DNA of 64,000 nucleotides, taken from the NCBI RefSeq assembly GCF_003797185.1, contig NZ_RKMH01000006.1:124001-188000 (forward strand), written 5' to 3'. Made by a program: the position numbers and the translations under genes. Of this stretch, positions 1 to 9,098 are shown piece after piece (the stretch's first letter is position 1; each line of letters starts with the position of its first letter). Under the pieces are notes generated by a model that ran no database searches, had not been told where the DNA came from, and was given only the letters and a program-made list of their open reading frames with translations. Source of the stretch: Gordonia oryzae (GTDB lineage Bacteria > Actinomycetota > Actinomycetes > Mycobacteriales > Mycobacteriaceae).

Positions 1-523
1 TGTCACGGTCGGGCATACGAAGGCGGACAACGGGATTGCGGCCCTCGGCGCGATAGGCCGCACGCTGATCGTCGGTGAGGTCGCGGTCGAAGTTGTCGTA
101 ACCGAGCTTCGGGTCACGGCCCGCTGCGCGATGCCGTTCCTCGACCTCCTGCGGAGTCGAGAACGCCTCGTAGGCCTCACCCGCCGCCAACAAACGCTTC
201 ACCACGTCGAGGTGGATTCCACGACGCTCCGATTGCCGGTACGGACCGTACGATCCACCGACCTCGGGGCCCTCATCCCAGTCGAGTCCGAGCCATCGCA
301 ACGATTCCAGGATCGCATCGTAGGACTCCTGGCTGTCGCGGGCAGCGTCGGTGTCCTCGATGCGGAAGACGAAGGTGCCCTTGTCGTGTCGGGCCTGCGC
401 GAAGTTGAACAGCGCGGTGCGCACCATCCCGACGTGCGGGGTACCGGTCGGGGACGGACAGAATCGGACACGCACGGCGTCGGTGCCTGCGGGAGCGGGG
501 CGGGCGGAATCGGTACTGGCCAT
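1..523 (-). CDS. gltX: Glutamyl-tRNA synthetase, N-terminal part (3' end outside window)
   Basis: Class I aminoacyl-tRNA synthetase that charges tRNA-Glu in the cytoplasm. Reading from the ATG at 523, the start runs [13 protein letters not shown] and then [20 protein letters not shown], which contains the HIGH-type signature (PTGTPHVG) of the Rossmann fold. It is followed by [23 protein letters not shown], typical of GluRS. The frame stays open to base 1, so about 174 residues of a roughly 490-residue enzyme are visible; the KMSKS loop and anticodon domain lie outside. In M. tuberculosis gltX (Rv2992c) sits next to a fumarylacetoacetase-family gene; here an alpha/beta-hydrolase gene lies between them. 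Identification is firm from the signature and neighbours. Confidence 0.95.
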   Translation of the reverse strand, partial: MASTDSARPAPAGTDAVRVRFCPSPTGTPHVGMVRTALFNFAQARHDKGTFVFRIEDTDAARDSQESYDAILESLRWLGLDWDEGPEVGGSYGPYRQSERRGIHLDVVKRLLAAGEAYEAFSTPQEVEERHRAAGRDPKLGYDNFDRDLTDDQRAAYRAEGRNPVVRLRMPDRD

Positions 524-557
524 GCGGCTCAGCGTATCGAACCGACCACCCGAGCAG

Positions 558-1382
558 TCAGTCCCGGTGGCGGTCGCAGAAGTCGACGATGAGCCGGTTC
601 ACCTCGGACGGCTGTTCGAGATAACCGAAGTGCCCGGCCTTTGCCACCTCGGCGTACTCGGCTCCCGGGATCGCGTCGGCCACCTCACGTGCGAGCTTGA
701 CCGGCAACGTACGATCGTCGGCGAATCCGACGACGAGTGTGGGTCGAGTGATCCGCCGGTATGCGTCGAGACGATTGGCAGCCCGGTGGTGCAGTCCGAG
801 CTGAGCACGCACCCCAGGGGTTACCGACTGCGGCGAGAACCCGATGATGTCGAGCCAATCTTGCGCGGCCCGATCGTCGTCGAGGGTGTGCGGCGACAGG
901 TTGAGGTGTGCGGTGATGGCGGCCTCGTACTCCGGGGGCAAGGTGATCTTCTGGTCGTAAAGCGCGCGCTCGCCGGCCGAGATCGCCTCCTGCAGCGGCG
1001 TGCTGCGGCCGTAGGTGGCCAACATCACCGCGCCGCGGACGAGGTCGGGCCGCGCCAGGGTGAGTTCCTGGGTGATGCGGGCACCCAGCGAGGTGCCCAC
1101 GACGAAAGCCGGTCCGCCGAGATGCTCGATGAGTCCGGCGGTGTCGGCCACCATGTCCTCGAGCGTGAACCCGGCGGCGCACTCCGAGGACGGGGCGATG
1201 CCACGGTTGTCGAACAGGGCGACACGATAGCCGGCCTTGCGCAGGGCCGGTTCCTGATTGGCCTTCCACACCCGGCCCGGACTGCCGGTGCCCATCACCA
1301 TCACGACGAGGGGCCCGTCGCCGGCCACCTCGTAGGACAGGTCTATCCCGTTGATCCGAGCGGTGCTCACCGGTGCCGTCAC
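558..1382 (-). CDS. Alpha/beta-hydrolase fold protein
   Basis: Probable cytoplasmic hydrolase of 274 residues; substrate unknown. The HGG/GTGSP-type oxyanion region lies near residues 29-35, the nucleophile elbow GTSLGA has Ser near residue 98, and a late [10 protein letters not shown] gives the expected catalytic His. The gene starts with GTG at 1382, and its first bases overlap the stop of the upstream fumarylacetoacetase-family gene as GTGA, so the two are probably co-translated. The pairing suggests a catabolic or detoxification role on C-C or ester bonds (meta-cleavage hydrolase-like enzymes often sit beside FAH-fold enzymes), but this is inference. The family is too broad to name a substrate. 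Confidence 0.85.
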   Translation of the reverse strand: MTAPVSTARINGIDLSYEVAGDGPLVVMVMGTGSPGRVWKANQEPALRKAGYRVALFDNRGIAPSSECAAGFTLEDMVADTAGLIEHLGGPAFVVGTSLGARITQELTLARPDLVRGAVMLATYGRSTPLQEAISAGERALYDQKITLPPEYEAAITAHLNLSPHTLDDDRAAQDWLDIIGFSPQSVTPGVRAQLGLHHRAANRLDAYRRITRPTLVVGFADDRTLPVKLAREVADAIPGAEYAEVAKAGHFGYLEQPSEVNRLIVDFCDRHRD

Positions 1383-2152
1383 GGCTTGTCCACCACCGGA
1401 TTGCTCAGCGTGCCCAGACCTTCGACGGACACCGAAACCCGTTGCCCGGCAACCATCGGACCCACCCCCTCCGGGGTTCCGGTGAGGATCACGTCACCGG
1501 GCAGCAGCGTCATCACCCGGGAGATCCACTCGACGATGGCGCCGATGTCGTGCAGCATCAACGAGGTTCGGCTGCGCTGGCGCACCTCTCCGTCGAGTTC
1601 GGTGCGGATCTCGGCATCCGAGGGATCGAAGGCGGTGTCGATCCACGGTCCCAGCGGGCAGAAGGTGTCATAGCCCTTGCCGCGTGTCCACTGCCCGTCG
1701 GCCTGTTGCTGATCGCGGGCGGTCACGTCGTTGGCGACGGTGTACCCCAGGATGACCCCGGCCGCCTCGGAGGCCTTGACGTCCTTGCAGGGACGACCGA
1801 TCACCGCGGCGAGTTCACCTTCGAAATCGACACGGTCCGAGGACGGCGGCCGCACGATGGGGACCTCCGGCCCGATGATCGAGGTGTTCGGTTTGAGGAA
1901 GATCACCGGATTCTCGGGAGCCGAGCCGCCCATCTCGGCCGCATGCGCGGCGTAGTTCTTGCCGATGCAGATGACCTTCGTCGCCAGGATCGGCGCGAGC
2001 AGTCGCACATCGGCCAGCGGCCAACTCCGGCCGGTGAAGGTCGGGGTGCCGAAGGGATGCTCGGCGATCTCCTTGGCGACGACACCGTCACCGGAATCCT
2101 CGAGCGAGACAAAGGCGACACCATCGGGACTGGCGATTCGACCAAGACGCAT
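1379..2152 (-). CDS. Fumarylacetoacetase-family (FAH-fold) hydrolase/isomerase
   Basis: A 257-residue member of the FAH superfamily (acylpyruvases, 2-hydroxyhepta-2,4-diene-1,7-dioate isomerases, oxaloacetate decarboxylases), expected to be cytoplasmic and metal-dependent. Visible family marks are CIGKNYAAHAAEM near residue 65, the metal site VDFEGELAAVIG with its Glu residues, TVANDVTARDQQ, KGYDTFCPLGPWI, and the C-terminal GDVILTGTPEGVGP. I chose ATG 2152 (MRLGRIASPDG), where homology begins; the open frame runs further upstream but without family sequence. The stop overlaps the GTG of the alpha/beta-hydrolase. The position matches Rv2993c in M. tuberculosis. Exact substrate cannot be told from sequence. 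Confidence 0.88.
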   Translation of the reverse strand: MRLGRIASPDGVAFVSLEDSGDGVVAKEIAEHPFGTPTFTGRSWPLADVRLLAPILATKVICIGKNYAAHAAEMGGSAPENPVIFLKPNTSIIGPEVPIVRPPSSDRVDFEGELAAVIGRPCKDVKASEAAGVILGYTVANDVTARDQQQADGQWTRGKGYDTFCPLGPWIDTAFDPSDAEIRTELDGEVRQRSRTSLMLHDIGAIVEWISRVMTLLPGDVILTGTPEGVGPMVAGQRVSVSVEGLGTLSNPVVDKP

Positions 2153-2230
2153 GGCCCGAGGGTATCGCACCGCCGTTGTCCACACTTCGGGACGTCGATT
2201 GGCCTCGTGCCGATCGTGGGTTCTAGAATA

Positions 2231-2246
2231 TGGGAGCCACTTCCCA
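2231..2246. promoter_or_regulatory. Short inverted repeat in divergent promoter region
   Basis: TGGGA (2231-2235) and TCCCA (2242-2246) form a 5-bp inverted repeat with a 6-base spacer. It lies in the 141-bp gap between the FAH-family gene and the divergent transporter. This would suit an operator shared by both, but the arms are short and no regulator gene is adjacent. Confidence 0.25.
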
Positions 2247-2293
2247 AATAATGAGACAGCCGGAGCGGCATGTGAGAGCTTCGAGGAGGCGAC

Positions 2294-3514
2294 ATGAATT
2301 CCCCAGACACCATCGGCACCACCCGCAGGTGGACGATGCTCGCGTGCTCGCTGATCGCCGCGATGACCACGACCTGCGTGGTGTCCGGCGTCGCCTATCT
2401 GATCCCCGCCCTGCACGCCGAGGGCATGAGCGTGTCGCGGGCGTCGGTGCTCGCCGCGGTCCCCACGGTCGGATTGATGCTCGCCATCATCGGTTGGGGC
2501 AGCCTGCTCGATCGGCACGGCGAACGCGTGATCCTGACGATCTCGCTGTCACTGACCTTGGTGGCGGCGATCGCGACGGCAGTGGCGGCATGGCAATCGG
2601 CCCCATTCACCGTGTTGGCGGCGCTGCTGTTCCTCGGCGGTCTGAGTTCCGGTGCCGCCAACGGCGCCAGCGGCCGGATCGTGGTCGGCTGGTTCCCCGC
2701 GGCCCAGCGCGGCACGGCCATGGGCGTCCGGCAGATGGCCCAACCCCTGGGAATCGCGGTGTGCGCGTTGAGCATGCCCGCGATCGCCCAACACCTCGGC
2801 ATCGCCGCAGCGCTGGTGGTCCCGGTCGTGGTGACCGCACTCGGCCTGCTCGCGTGTGTGCTGGGCATCGTCGATCCGCCGTCGGCTCCCACGACCGCTG
2901 CCGCACCAGCACGAAACCCATACCGCGACAGCTGGTTCCTGGCACGGGTGCACGCGGTCAGCGTGCTGTTGGTGATCCCGCAGTCGATGCTGTGGACCTT
3001 CGTGCCGACCTGGCTCATCGTGGCCCGCCACTGGTCCCCGGCCACGGCCGGTGTTCTCGTGACGATCACCCAGACCCTCGGCGCGCTGGGGCGCATCGCG
3101 GCCGGGCGATGGTCGGACGCCTGGTTGTCCCGGATGCGGCCGATCCGGCTGATCGCCGTGGTCGCCGGCGTCGCGATGGGCGTTCTGGCACTGACCGATT
3201 GGGCCGACAGTCCGGTGTGTGTGGTCGTCATGATGGTGGCCTCGATCGTCTCCGTCACCGACAACGGCCTGGCCTTCACCGCGATCGCCGAATTCGCCGG
3301 GCCGCGCTGGAGCGGACGCGGTCTCGGCATCCAGAACACCGCACAGTATCTGGCCACCGCCGCCACCACCCCACTGTTCGGCGCGCTCATCACCGCGGTC
3401 GGCTTCCCACTGGCCTTCGCCGCGAGTGCGGTAGCACCGATGATCGCGGCGCCATTGGTTCCGCGCGACCGGCTCCCGCAACCGGAACCGGTGTCGGTCG
3501 AGACACCGGAATGA
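2294..3514 (+). CDS. MFS transporter (12 TM)
   Basis: Major facilitator superfamily permease of 406 residues with about 12 hydrophobic segments, expected in the cytoplasmic membrane. The loop between helices 2 and 3 carries GWGSLLDRHGERV, a version of the MFS signature, and a second GRIAAGRWSDAW loop sits at the start of the C-terminal half. The start ATG is preceded by an AGGAGG-like site six bases upstream. It is transcribed divergently from the FAH-family operon, as Rv2994 is from Rv2993c in M. tuberculosis, so it may move a metabolite of that pathway (inference). No substrate can be assigned. Confidence 0.88.
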   Translation: MNSPDTIGTTRRWTMLACSLIAAMTTTCVVSGVAYLIPALHAEGMSVSRASVLAAVPTVGLMLAIIGWGSLLDRHGERVILTISLSLTLVAAIATAVAAWQSAPFTVLAALLFLGGLSSGAANGASGRIVVGWFPAAQRGTAMGVRQMAQPLGIAVCALSMPAIAQHLGIAAALVVPVVVTALGLLACVLGIVDPPSAPTTAAAPARNPYRDSWFLARVHAVSVLLVIPQSMLWTFVPTWLIVARHWSPATAGVLVTITQTLGALGRIAAGRWSDAWLSRMRPIRLIAVVAGVAMGVLALTDWADSPVCVVVMMVASIVSVTDNGLAFTAIAEFAGPRWSGRGLGIQNTAQYLATAATTPLFGALITAVGFPLAFAASAVAPMIAAPLVPRDRLPQPEPVSVETPE

Positions 3515-3521
3515 GCGCGAG

Positions 3522-4514
3522 TCAGCCCGGCAGACGTTGGGCGAGCACCGCATTGATCAGGCCGGCAGCCGTCGCGGCATCGTCGACGACGACGAAGTCG
3601 CGACGGCCGTCGACGCGTGTCACCAGCACCGCCTCACCCGAGCGCACCACGAATCCCCACGCGCCCTTGGCCTCTCCGCGGACGGCCAGACGGCGGCCGT
3701 AACCACCGGTGTCGCGTAGGGCGTGCACCGTGATGACCTCGGCGCGGACGATATCGGCCATGGCGATCTCCTGGCGAGGCCACGGCAGCGCACCGCGCAC
3801 CGTCAGCGCGGTGCGATCGATCCGCACCCGCACGGTCCCCATCAGGACGGCGCCGACGATGATCACCGCGGGAACCACCAGCAGCCACCACAACCCGGTC
3901 AGCGCGGTGATGACGACCAGCGCCACCGCGGTGGCGGCGTAGAAGGCGTCGGCGACCACCGAGTTCCCGACCGCGCGTTGCCAATAGAAGCGTTCCCCGG
4001 AGGCGAGGTCTTCGGCGGGCACCGCACCCACCGGCCCGCCGACCGCGGTGGCCCACTGCGGGACGAGAACCCAACTGCCCGCCGCGACCACCGCCGCGAT
4101 GCCGAGGGTCATCAGGATCGGCACCACCGGCGTGGCAACGTCGTGCACGTCGGCCACTCCCCGCTGCCCGGCCGCCACGGCCGGTATCAACCCGGCGATC
4201 ACCACCACGAGAAAGTTGATCAGCACCACACTCGCCCGCACCTGCCGGGGATGCGACATCGCGAGGGACGCCACGGTGCTCACCACGCCGGCGAGTACAC
4301 ACACGACCACCACCGTCACGATCGCCCCGGCGACGCTGCTCGTGCCGTCGACTCCCCCGGTACCCCAATGCGATGCCATCGGATCAGGAAGCTCGCCGCG
4401 CCACGCCGCCAGCAACGACACCGCGACGCCCAGCATCACGACCGGCGGGACCACACCCACCAGCACACAACGAAACCGTTGTCCCCGAGTGGGTTTCGAC
4501 ATCGTCGCACTCAT
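3522..4514 (-). CDS. DUF1648-type membrane protein
   Basis: Membrane protein of 330 residues with an N-terminal DUF1648-like stretch (LPDPMASHWGTGGVDG, where proteins of this family usually read PDPIPTHWG-type) between the first two membrane helices. Several further helices follow, then a C-terminal soluble part resembling a small beta-rich PH-like domain. The start at 4514 follows an AGGAGG site, and its ATGA overlaps the stop of the GntR gene. YtrA-type GntR regulators commonly precede membrane proteins of this kind, so the pair probably forms a membrane-stress or envelope module. The biochemical function is not known. The stop lies seven bases from the stop of the convergent MFS gene. Confidence 0.8.
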   Translation of the reverse strand: MSATMSKPTRGQRFRCVLVGVVPPVVMLGVAVSLLAAWRGELPDPMASHWGTGGVDGTSSVAGAIVTVVVVCVLAGVVSTVASLAMSHPRQVRASVVLINFLVVVIAGLIPAVAAGQRGVADVHDVATPVVPILMTLGIAAVVAAGSWVLVPQWATAVGGPVGAVPAEDLASGERFYWQRAVGNSVVADAFYAATAVALVVITALTGLWWLLVVPAVIIVGAVLMGTVRVRIDRTALTVRGALPWPRQEIAMADIVRAEVITVHALRDTGGYGRRLAVRGEAKGAWGFVVRSGEAVLVTRVDGRRDFVVVDDAATAAGLINAVLAQRLPG

Positions 4515-4861
4515 GACATCCTCCTGGTGATCTCTGCCGACAATTCCGTGGGCCCCAGCCCCCACCGCTGCGCCACCCCGACGAGCCGATCGAGGGCCTC
4601 ACCGATCTCGGCCTGTTCCGGCGCGCGGTCGGACACCACCGCACCCCGCCCGCGACGCAGTTCGACGAGCCCGTCATCCCGCAGGATCTGATATCCCCGC
4701 AACACCGTGTGGACGTTCACGTCCAACGAGGCGGCGAGTTCACGCGCGGCAGGCAGCCGTTCGCCGGCGCCGATGTCACCGCGGACGATGGCACCGCGGA
4801 CCGACGCCGCGATCTGGGCGAAGATCGGCGAGCGATCGGTGGGATCGACTCGAATGAACAC
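4511..4861 (-). CDS. GntR-family (YtrA-type) transcriptional regulator
   Basis: Small DNA-binding repressor of 116 residues. It has the GntR winged helix (SPIFAQIAASVRGAIVRGDI, then GERLPAARELAASLDVNVHTV with recognition helix, and GLVELRRGRGAVV wing) followed only by a short C-terminal helix pair, which defines the YtrA subfamily. The GTG at 4861 starts VFIRVDPTDRSP exactly where the family begins; a longer in-frame extension upstream runs through the operator and is unlikely. No ribosome site precedes the GTG. A -10-like TATACA lies at 4870-4875, so the transcript may be leaderless. The adjoining perfect inverted repeat suggests autoregulation of this gene and the DUF1648 gene. Confidence 0.88.
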   Translation of the reverse strand: MFIRVDPTDRSPIFAQIAASVRGAIVRGDIGAGERLPAARELAASLDVNVHTVLRGYQILRDDGLVELRRGRGAVVSDRAPEQAEIGEALDRLVGVAQRWGLGPTELSAEITRRMS

Positions 4862-4875
4862 AACCTGATTGTATA

Positions 4876-4894
4876 GTTCTATTGAAACTAGAAC
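4876..4894 (-). promoter_or_regulatory. Putative GntR operator GTTCTA-N7-TAGAAC
   Basis: GTTCTA (4876-4881) and TAGAAC (4889-4894) are perfect 6-bp inverted arms with a 7-base spacer. The element sits directly upstream of a -10-like TATACA on the minus strand and 15 bases before the GTG of the GntR gene, an ideal place for repression. Binding by the adjacent regulator is inferred. Confidence 0.65.
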
Positions 4895-5040
4895 AAGTGG
4901 CCGCCGGCGAGGGGCACACGCGATCCCCCGCCGAGACACTCTCGCGTCGGCCACAGATGACGGTGGCCCGGTACCGGGGTGGGGTCTCCTCGACCACACA
5001 CCACCGAGCCGGGCCACCGGACAGTGCAGAATGCGTTGCG

Positions 5041-6051
5041 CTACAGCCGCTCTCGAATGCGCTTGCCGATCTCCGAGGTCGACAACTCCTGGCCGTCGCG
5101 GTCGAGCAGATCGTCGGCGACGGCTTGTTCAACGCGTCGAGCGCCCTCGGCGTCACCGAGGTGATCGAGAAGCAGTGCCACCGACAGGATCGCGGCCGTG
5201 GGGTCCGCCTTGCCCTGACCGGCAATGTCGGGGGCGCTACCGTGTACCGGTTCGAACATCGACGGATTGGTCCGCGTGGCATCGATGTTGCCCGACGCGG
5301 CAAGCCCGATCCCACCGGAGACAGCCGCCGCGATGTCGGTGATGATGTCGCCGAACAGGTTGTCGGTGACGATCACGTCAAACCGTCCGGGGTCGGTGAC
5401 CAGGTAGATGGTCGCGGCGTCGACGTGGCAGTAGTCGGTGGTGACATCGGGGTACTCGGCACCGATCTCGGCGACCGCCCGACTCCACAACGATCCGGCG
5501 AAGGTCAGCACGTTGGTCTTGTGGACCAACGTCAGGTGATTGCGCCTGCGGCTCGCCCGCTCGAAGGCATCCCGGACGACGCGCTCGACGCCGAAGCGGG
5601 TGTTGACGCTGACCTCGGTGGCGACCTCGTGCGGGGTCCCCGCGCGGATCGAGCCACCGTTGCCGGTGTAGGGGCCCTCGGTGCCCTCACGGACGACGAC
5701 GAAATCGATGTCGGGGTCGCCGGCGAGCGGCGAGCTCACTCCGGGCAGCCGGCGCGAGGGCCGCAGGTTCACATGGTGATCGAGTGCGAAACGCATGGAG
5801 AGCAGCAGTCCGCGTTCGAGAACCCCCGACGGCACCGACGGGTCACCGATCGCGCCGAGCAGGATCGCGTCGTGCTCACGCAACGAATCCAGATCGGCCT
5901 CGGTCAGCAATTCACCGTTGCGGTGATAGCGACGGGCACCGAGGTCGTACTCGGTGGTCTCGACGTCGGGGGTCACCACCCGCAACACCTCGAGTGCCTC
6001 GGCGATGACCTCGGGGCCGATTCCGTCCCCGGCGATGACGGCGAGCTTCAT
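5041..6051 (-). CDS. leuB: 3-isopropylmalate dehydrogenase
   Basis: NAD-dependent oxidative decarboxylation of 3-isopropylmalate to 2-oxoisocaproate precursor, third step of leucine synthesis, in the cytoplasm. The 336-residue protein opens with [20 protein letters not shown]. It carries [14 protein letters not shown] for substrate binding, the [17 protein letters not shown] loop (here [13 protein letters not shown]), the Mg-binding [16 protein letters not shown], and the adenine-binding [20 protein letters not shown]. Length is normal for the actinobacterial short form. Its ATG overlaps the serA stop by ATGA, so serA-leuB form an operon as in M. tuberculosis (Rv2996c-Rv2995c). Confidence 0.97.
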   Translation of the reverse strand: MKLAVIAGDGIGPEVIAEALEVLRVVTPDVETTEYDLGARRYHRNGELLTEADLDSLREHDAILLGAIGDPSVPSGVLERGLLLSMRFALDHHVNLRPSRRLPGVSSPLAGDPDIDFVVVREGTEGPYTGNGGSIRAGTPHEVATEVSVNTRFGVERVVRDAFERASRRRNHLTLVHKTNVLTFAGSLWSRAVAEIGAEYPDVTTDYCHVDAATIYLVTDPGRFDVIVTDNLFGDIITDIAAAVSGGIGLAASGNIDATRTNPSMFEPVHGSAPDIAGQGKADPTAAILSVALLLDHLGDAEGARRVEQAVADDLLDRDGQELSTSEIGKRIRERL

Positions 6052-7643
6052 GACAGATCCACCTGTTCGATCAGAGTTGCGCCGACTGCGGACTCGATGG
6101 CCTCGACCACCGAGTCGTCGACCTCGCGGCTGACCCGCAAGATCATCGTGGCACCGGCACCCGCGGCGTCCTGGGAGAGCGCCGCGGCGAGGATGTCGAT
6201 GCCCGCGTCACCGAGCAGCGTACCGATCTTGCCCAGCGAGCCCGGCTGATCGGTGTAGCTCACCAGGAGGTTGAGGCCCTCGGCGCGCATGTCGAAGTTG
6301 CGTCCGTTGATGTTGACGATCTTCTCCACTTGCCGCGGCTCTGACAACGACCCGGCCACGTTGTGGACCGAGCCGTCGGCGAAGACCGCCTTGACGTCGA
6401 CCACGCTGCGGTGGTTGGGACTCTCGGAGGCGGTCGTCACCTCGCTGGCAACACCGCGGTCCTGCGCCACCTTTGGGGCGTTGACGAAGGTGATCGGCTC
6501 GGTCAGGGCGGCCTCGAACAGGCCGCGCAGCGCCGACAAACCCAGCACGTCGACGTTGCTCGAGGCGAGTTCGCCGCGGACATCGATAACCAGTGACGTC
6601 GGAAGTTCGGAGCTGATCGCCCCGACCAGCACACCGAGCTTGCGCGCCATCTCCAGCCACGGGGCGACCTCTTCGTCGACGGTGCCGCCGACGATGTTCA
6701 CCGCGTCCGGGACGAAGTGGCCGGCCAGGGCCAACCGCACGCTCTTGGCGACATCGATACCCGCGCGGTCCTGGGCCTCGCTGGTCGAGGCACCCAGGTG
6801 CGGGGTCACCACGACCTGCGGCAGTTCGAACAGCGGCGAGTCAGTGCATGGTTCGGTGGCGAAGACGTCGAGGCCAGCGGCGCGGACCTGTCCGGACACA
6901 ATCGCGTCGGCCAGCGCCTGCTCGTCGATGAGACCACCGCGGGCGGCGTTGACGATGATCACGCCCTTCTTGGTGCGGGCCAGCTGGTCGGCGCCGATGA
7001 GGCCGAGCGTCTCGGGCGTCTTGGGTAGATGCACCGTGATGAAGTCGGCGCGCTCGAGAAGCTCGTCGAGCGAAACCAATTCGATGCCGAGCTGGGCCGC
7101 TCGCGCCGGCGACACGTAAGGGTCATAGGCGATCACGTGGGTCTCGAAGGCGGCCAGTCGAGCGGCGACGAGCTGGCCGATCCGGCCGAGTCCGACCACG
7201 CCGACGGTCTTGTCGAAGATCTCCACGCCGTTGAACGACGAACGCTTCCAGGTGTGTTCGCGCAGGGTCGCATCGGCGGCCGGGATCTGCCGAGCCGCCG
7301 AGAGCATCAGCGAGATGGCGTGCTCGGCGGCGGTGTGGATGTTGGAGGTGGGCGCATTGACCACCATCACGCCGCGCTCGGTGGCAGCCGGCACGTCGAC
7401 ATTGTCGAGGCCGACGCCTGCGCGCGCGATGATCTTCAGTTTCTTGCCCGCTTCGAGGACCTCGGCGTCAACGGTGGTCGCCGAACGCACCAGGATCGCA
7501 TCGGCATCGACGACGGCTTCGAGCAGTTTCGGGCGATCGGGTCCGTCCACCCAGCGCACCTCGACCCCGTCGCCGAGTGCTTCCACGGTCGAGGGGGCCA
7601 GTTTGTCGGCGATGAGAACGACCGGCAGGCCAGCTGAGGTCAC
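6048..7643 (-). CDS. serA: D-3-phosphoglycerate dehydrogenase
   Basis: First enzyme of serine synthesis: NAD-dependent oxidation of 3-phosphoglycerate. The 531-residue long form has a substrate domain with [10 protein letters not shown], the Rossmann motif [18 protein letters not shown], the [11 protein letters not shown] loop and the catalytic His of [14 protein letters not shown]. An intervening regulatory domain (after residue 315) and a C-terminal ACT domain (from about residue 455, including [18 protein letters not shown]) follow, as in the serine-inhibited mycobacterial enzyme. I chose GTG 7643 ([17 protein letters not shown]) because GGAGA lies about six bases upstream; the frame's further upstream extension lacks family sequence. 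Coupled to leuB. Confidence 0.96.
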   Translation of the reverse strand: MTSAGLPVVLIADKLAPSTVEALGDGVEVRWVDGPDRPKLLEAVVDADAILVRSATTVDAEVLEAGKKLKIIARAGVGLDNVDVPAATERGVMVVNAPTSNIHTAAEHAISLMLSAARQIPAADATLREHTWKRSSFNGVEIFDKTVGVVGLGRIGQLVAARLAAFETHVIAYDPYVSPARAAQLGIELVSLDELLERADFITVHLPKTPETLGLIGADQLARTKKGVIIVNAARGGLIDEQALADAIVSGQVRAAGLDVFATEPCTDSPLFELPQVVVTPHLGASTSEAQDRAGIDVAKSVRLALAGHFVPDAVNIVGGTVDEEVAPWLEMARKLGVLVGAISSELPTSLVIDVRGELASSNVDVLGLSALRGLFEAALTEPITFVNAPKVAQDRGVASEVTTASESPNHRSVVDVKAVFADGSVHNVAGSLSEPRQVEKIVNINGRNFDMRAEGLNLLVSYTDQPGSLGKIGTLLGDAGIDILAAALSQDAAGAGATMILRVSREVDDSVVEAIESAVGATLIEQVDLS

Positions 7644-7938
7644 AGTTTTTCTCCAGAATCGGTGGCGAGATCGGGCGCGATGCCGTATCGGCATCCGCAA
7701 GTCAGCTTAGAGACCTCTCCTGATGCGACGAACAGCCGGGCGTCAACGCGACCGGAAGGCACAGGATGGACGTGTACATTGTGAGCGGCATTACGGAAGT
7801 GTTGCGATGCGGCGGCAGAGTGTCGCCGGACGGCGGCACCCGTCGAGTCCGCCGGTACGGTGGCGCTTGGGGAGATGTGTCAACAATCGATCAGGCGGTC
7901 GAGAAGCCTCGCCGATCGGGTAGCAGAGTGGAGAGTGG

Positions 7939-8604
7939 ATGAAGAAGAAGCTGACAGTACTGTTGGCTGTCCTGGCGGCGACGGTACTCGCCGGCTGGGG
8001 GGCTCCCGGCGCCGCGCAGGCGGCTCCGGCGAAGATCTTCCTTGGCGGTGGATCCGGAATCCTGATCCCACAGGGCGGTAACTCCGCCAAGGCGTGCACC
8101 CTGACCACGATCGGTCACGCGAAGACCGGTCAACTGATCGGCATCACCGCAGGACACTGCGGCCAACCCGGACAGCAGGTCCTCTCCGAGACGTTCCAGG
8201 ATCGCGGTCAAGCCGGTGTGGTGACCTACTCCGACCCGAAGGACGACGTCGCGATCATCGAGTTCGACCCCACACGCGTCGTACCGCTGCGCACCGTGCG
8301 GTCGGTGACGATCCGCGGGATCGACACCCGCCCGATCGGCTTCCCGACTGTGGCGTGCAAGGAAGGCCGCACCACCGGCAGCACCTGCGGTGTCGCCTGG
8401 TTCTCCGACGGTGACGTGCACTTCTCCCAGATATGCGTCATCGAGGGCGACTCCGGTAGCCCGGTGGTCGTCGGCGACAAACTCGTGGGCATGGTCAACG
8501 CGTACTACTTCCTCGGCTGCCTCGGCCCCGAGACCGGCACCAATATCGGGCCGATCCTCAACTACGTGAACCACACCAAGTACAAGGGCTTCTCGGTCTA
8601 CTGA
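7939..8604 (+). CDS. Secreted trypsin-like (S1) serine protease
   Basis: Exported chymotrypsin-fold protease of 221 residues. The N-terminus MKKKLTVLLAVLAATVLAGW with AQAA near residue 29 is a typical Sec signal peptide. Catalytic residues fit His73 in ITAGHC, Asp102 or 103 in SDPKDDVAIIEFD, and Ser172 in GDSGSP. Cysteine pairs (around 53/74, 140/150, 166/190) suggest disulfides. It is small and lacks a PDZ domain, unlike HtrA proteins. The ATG is preceded by GAGAGTGG. The gene stands alone, divergent from serA across 295 bases, and ends in a strong hairpin. Similar small secreted proteases are common in Mycobacteriales; the target is unknown. Confidence 0.9.
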   Translation: MKKKLTVLLAVLAATVLAGWGAPGAAQAAPAKIFLGGGSGILIPQGGNSAKACTLTTIGHAKTGQLIGITAGHCGQPGQQVLSETFQDRGQAGVVTYSDPKDDVAIIEFDPTRVVPLRTVRSVTIRGIDTRPIGFPTVACKEGRTTGSTCGVAWFSDGDVHFSQICVIEGDSGSPVVVGDKLVGMVNAYYFLGCLGPETGTNIGPILNYVNHTKYKGFSVY

Positions 8605-8626
8605 CCCTGAACTCGCTCCATCGGGT

Positions 8627-8656
8627 GCGCCCCCTCCCCATCTCGGGAGGGGGCGC
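8627..8656. terminator. Perfect 12-bp hairpin after the protease gene
   Basis: GCGCCCCCTCCC (8627-8638) pairs perfectly with 8645-8656 around a six-base loop. It stands 23 bases after the protease stop and before the convergent end of the ESX-type cassette. There is no U-tract on either strand, but position and stability suit a bidirectional terminator. Confidence 0.7.
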
Positions 8657-8699
8657 TCCCGTCTGTGTGGGGCCGGGCGTTCGGGCAGACCTCGCCGAT

Positions 8700-9098
8700 T
8701 CATCCGCCGGTACCGTGTCCTCGGCGATGATCGGCCATCTCGGCCTCGAATTCGCGCCGCGTCAGCTCGGCGATGCGCCGATGATCCTCGGCGTCGACTC
8801 CCCCTGATCTCCACGACCATCCACCGCTCTCGATCCACCCGTCGAGAGCGGCGTCGATGCGGCGGCGCAGCTCCGCGTCACGGACTCGCCGGTCACGACA
8901 GAACAGTGCGTGGTCATCGGGGCGCCAGGTGCTCGGCAACGGAAGGACAGCGTCGATCAGGCCCGCTTCGACCCCTGTGACACCGTCGAGTCCGGCGAGC
9001 ATGCTCCGGATCTCCTCGGTGCGTTCGGGCTCGCGCGCCAGATCTCGCAGCACCGCAACGTATTCCGGAGGCAACGGTGAGTGGGCCCGATCAGACAT
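8700..9098 (-). CDS. Hypothetical small soluble protein, last gene of ESX-type cassette
   Basis: Not recognised. The 132-residue product (starting MSDRAHSPLPPEYVAVLRDL) is charged, rich in Arg, Asp and Glu, has no signal peptide or membrane segment, and looks all-alpha, with RRRIDAALDGWIES in the middle and an HRRGHGTGG tail. I chose ATG 9098 because the upstream membrane-protein gene stops at 9091, giving an 8-base overlap; the frame is open further upstream but only inside that gene. Translational coupling to three ESX-type genes suggests a cytoplasmic partner, chaperone or immunity protein for the exported product (inference). Confidence 0.6.
   Translation of the reverse strand: MSDRAHSPLPPEYVAVLRDLAREPERTEEIRSMLAGLDGVTGVEAGLIDAVLPLPSTWRPDDHALFCRDRRVRDAELRRRIDAALDGWIESGGWSWRSGGVDAEDHRRIAELTRREFEAEMADHRRGHGTGG

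Noticed and set aside
2152-2518. Upstream extension of the FAH-family frame to 2518
   Set aside because: The extra 122 codons lie opposite the transporter gene start, carry no family sequence and would overlap its promoter.
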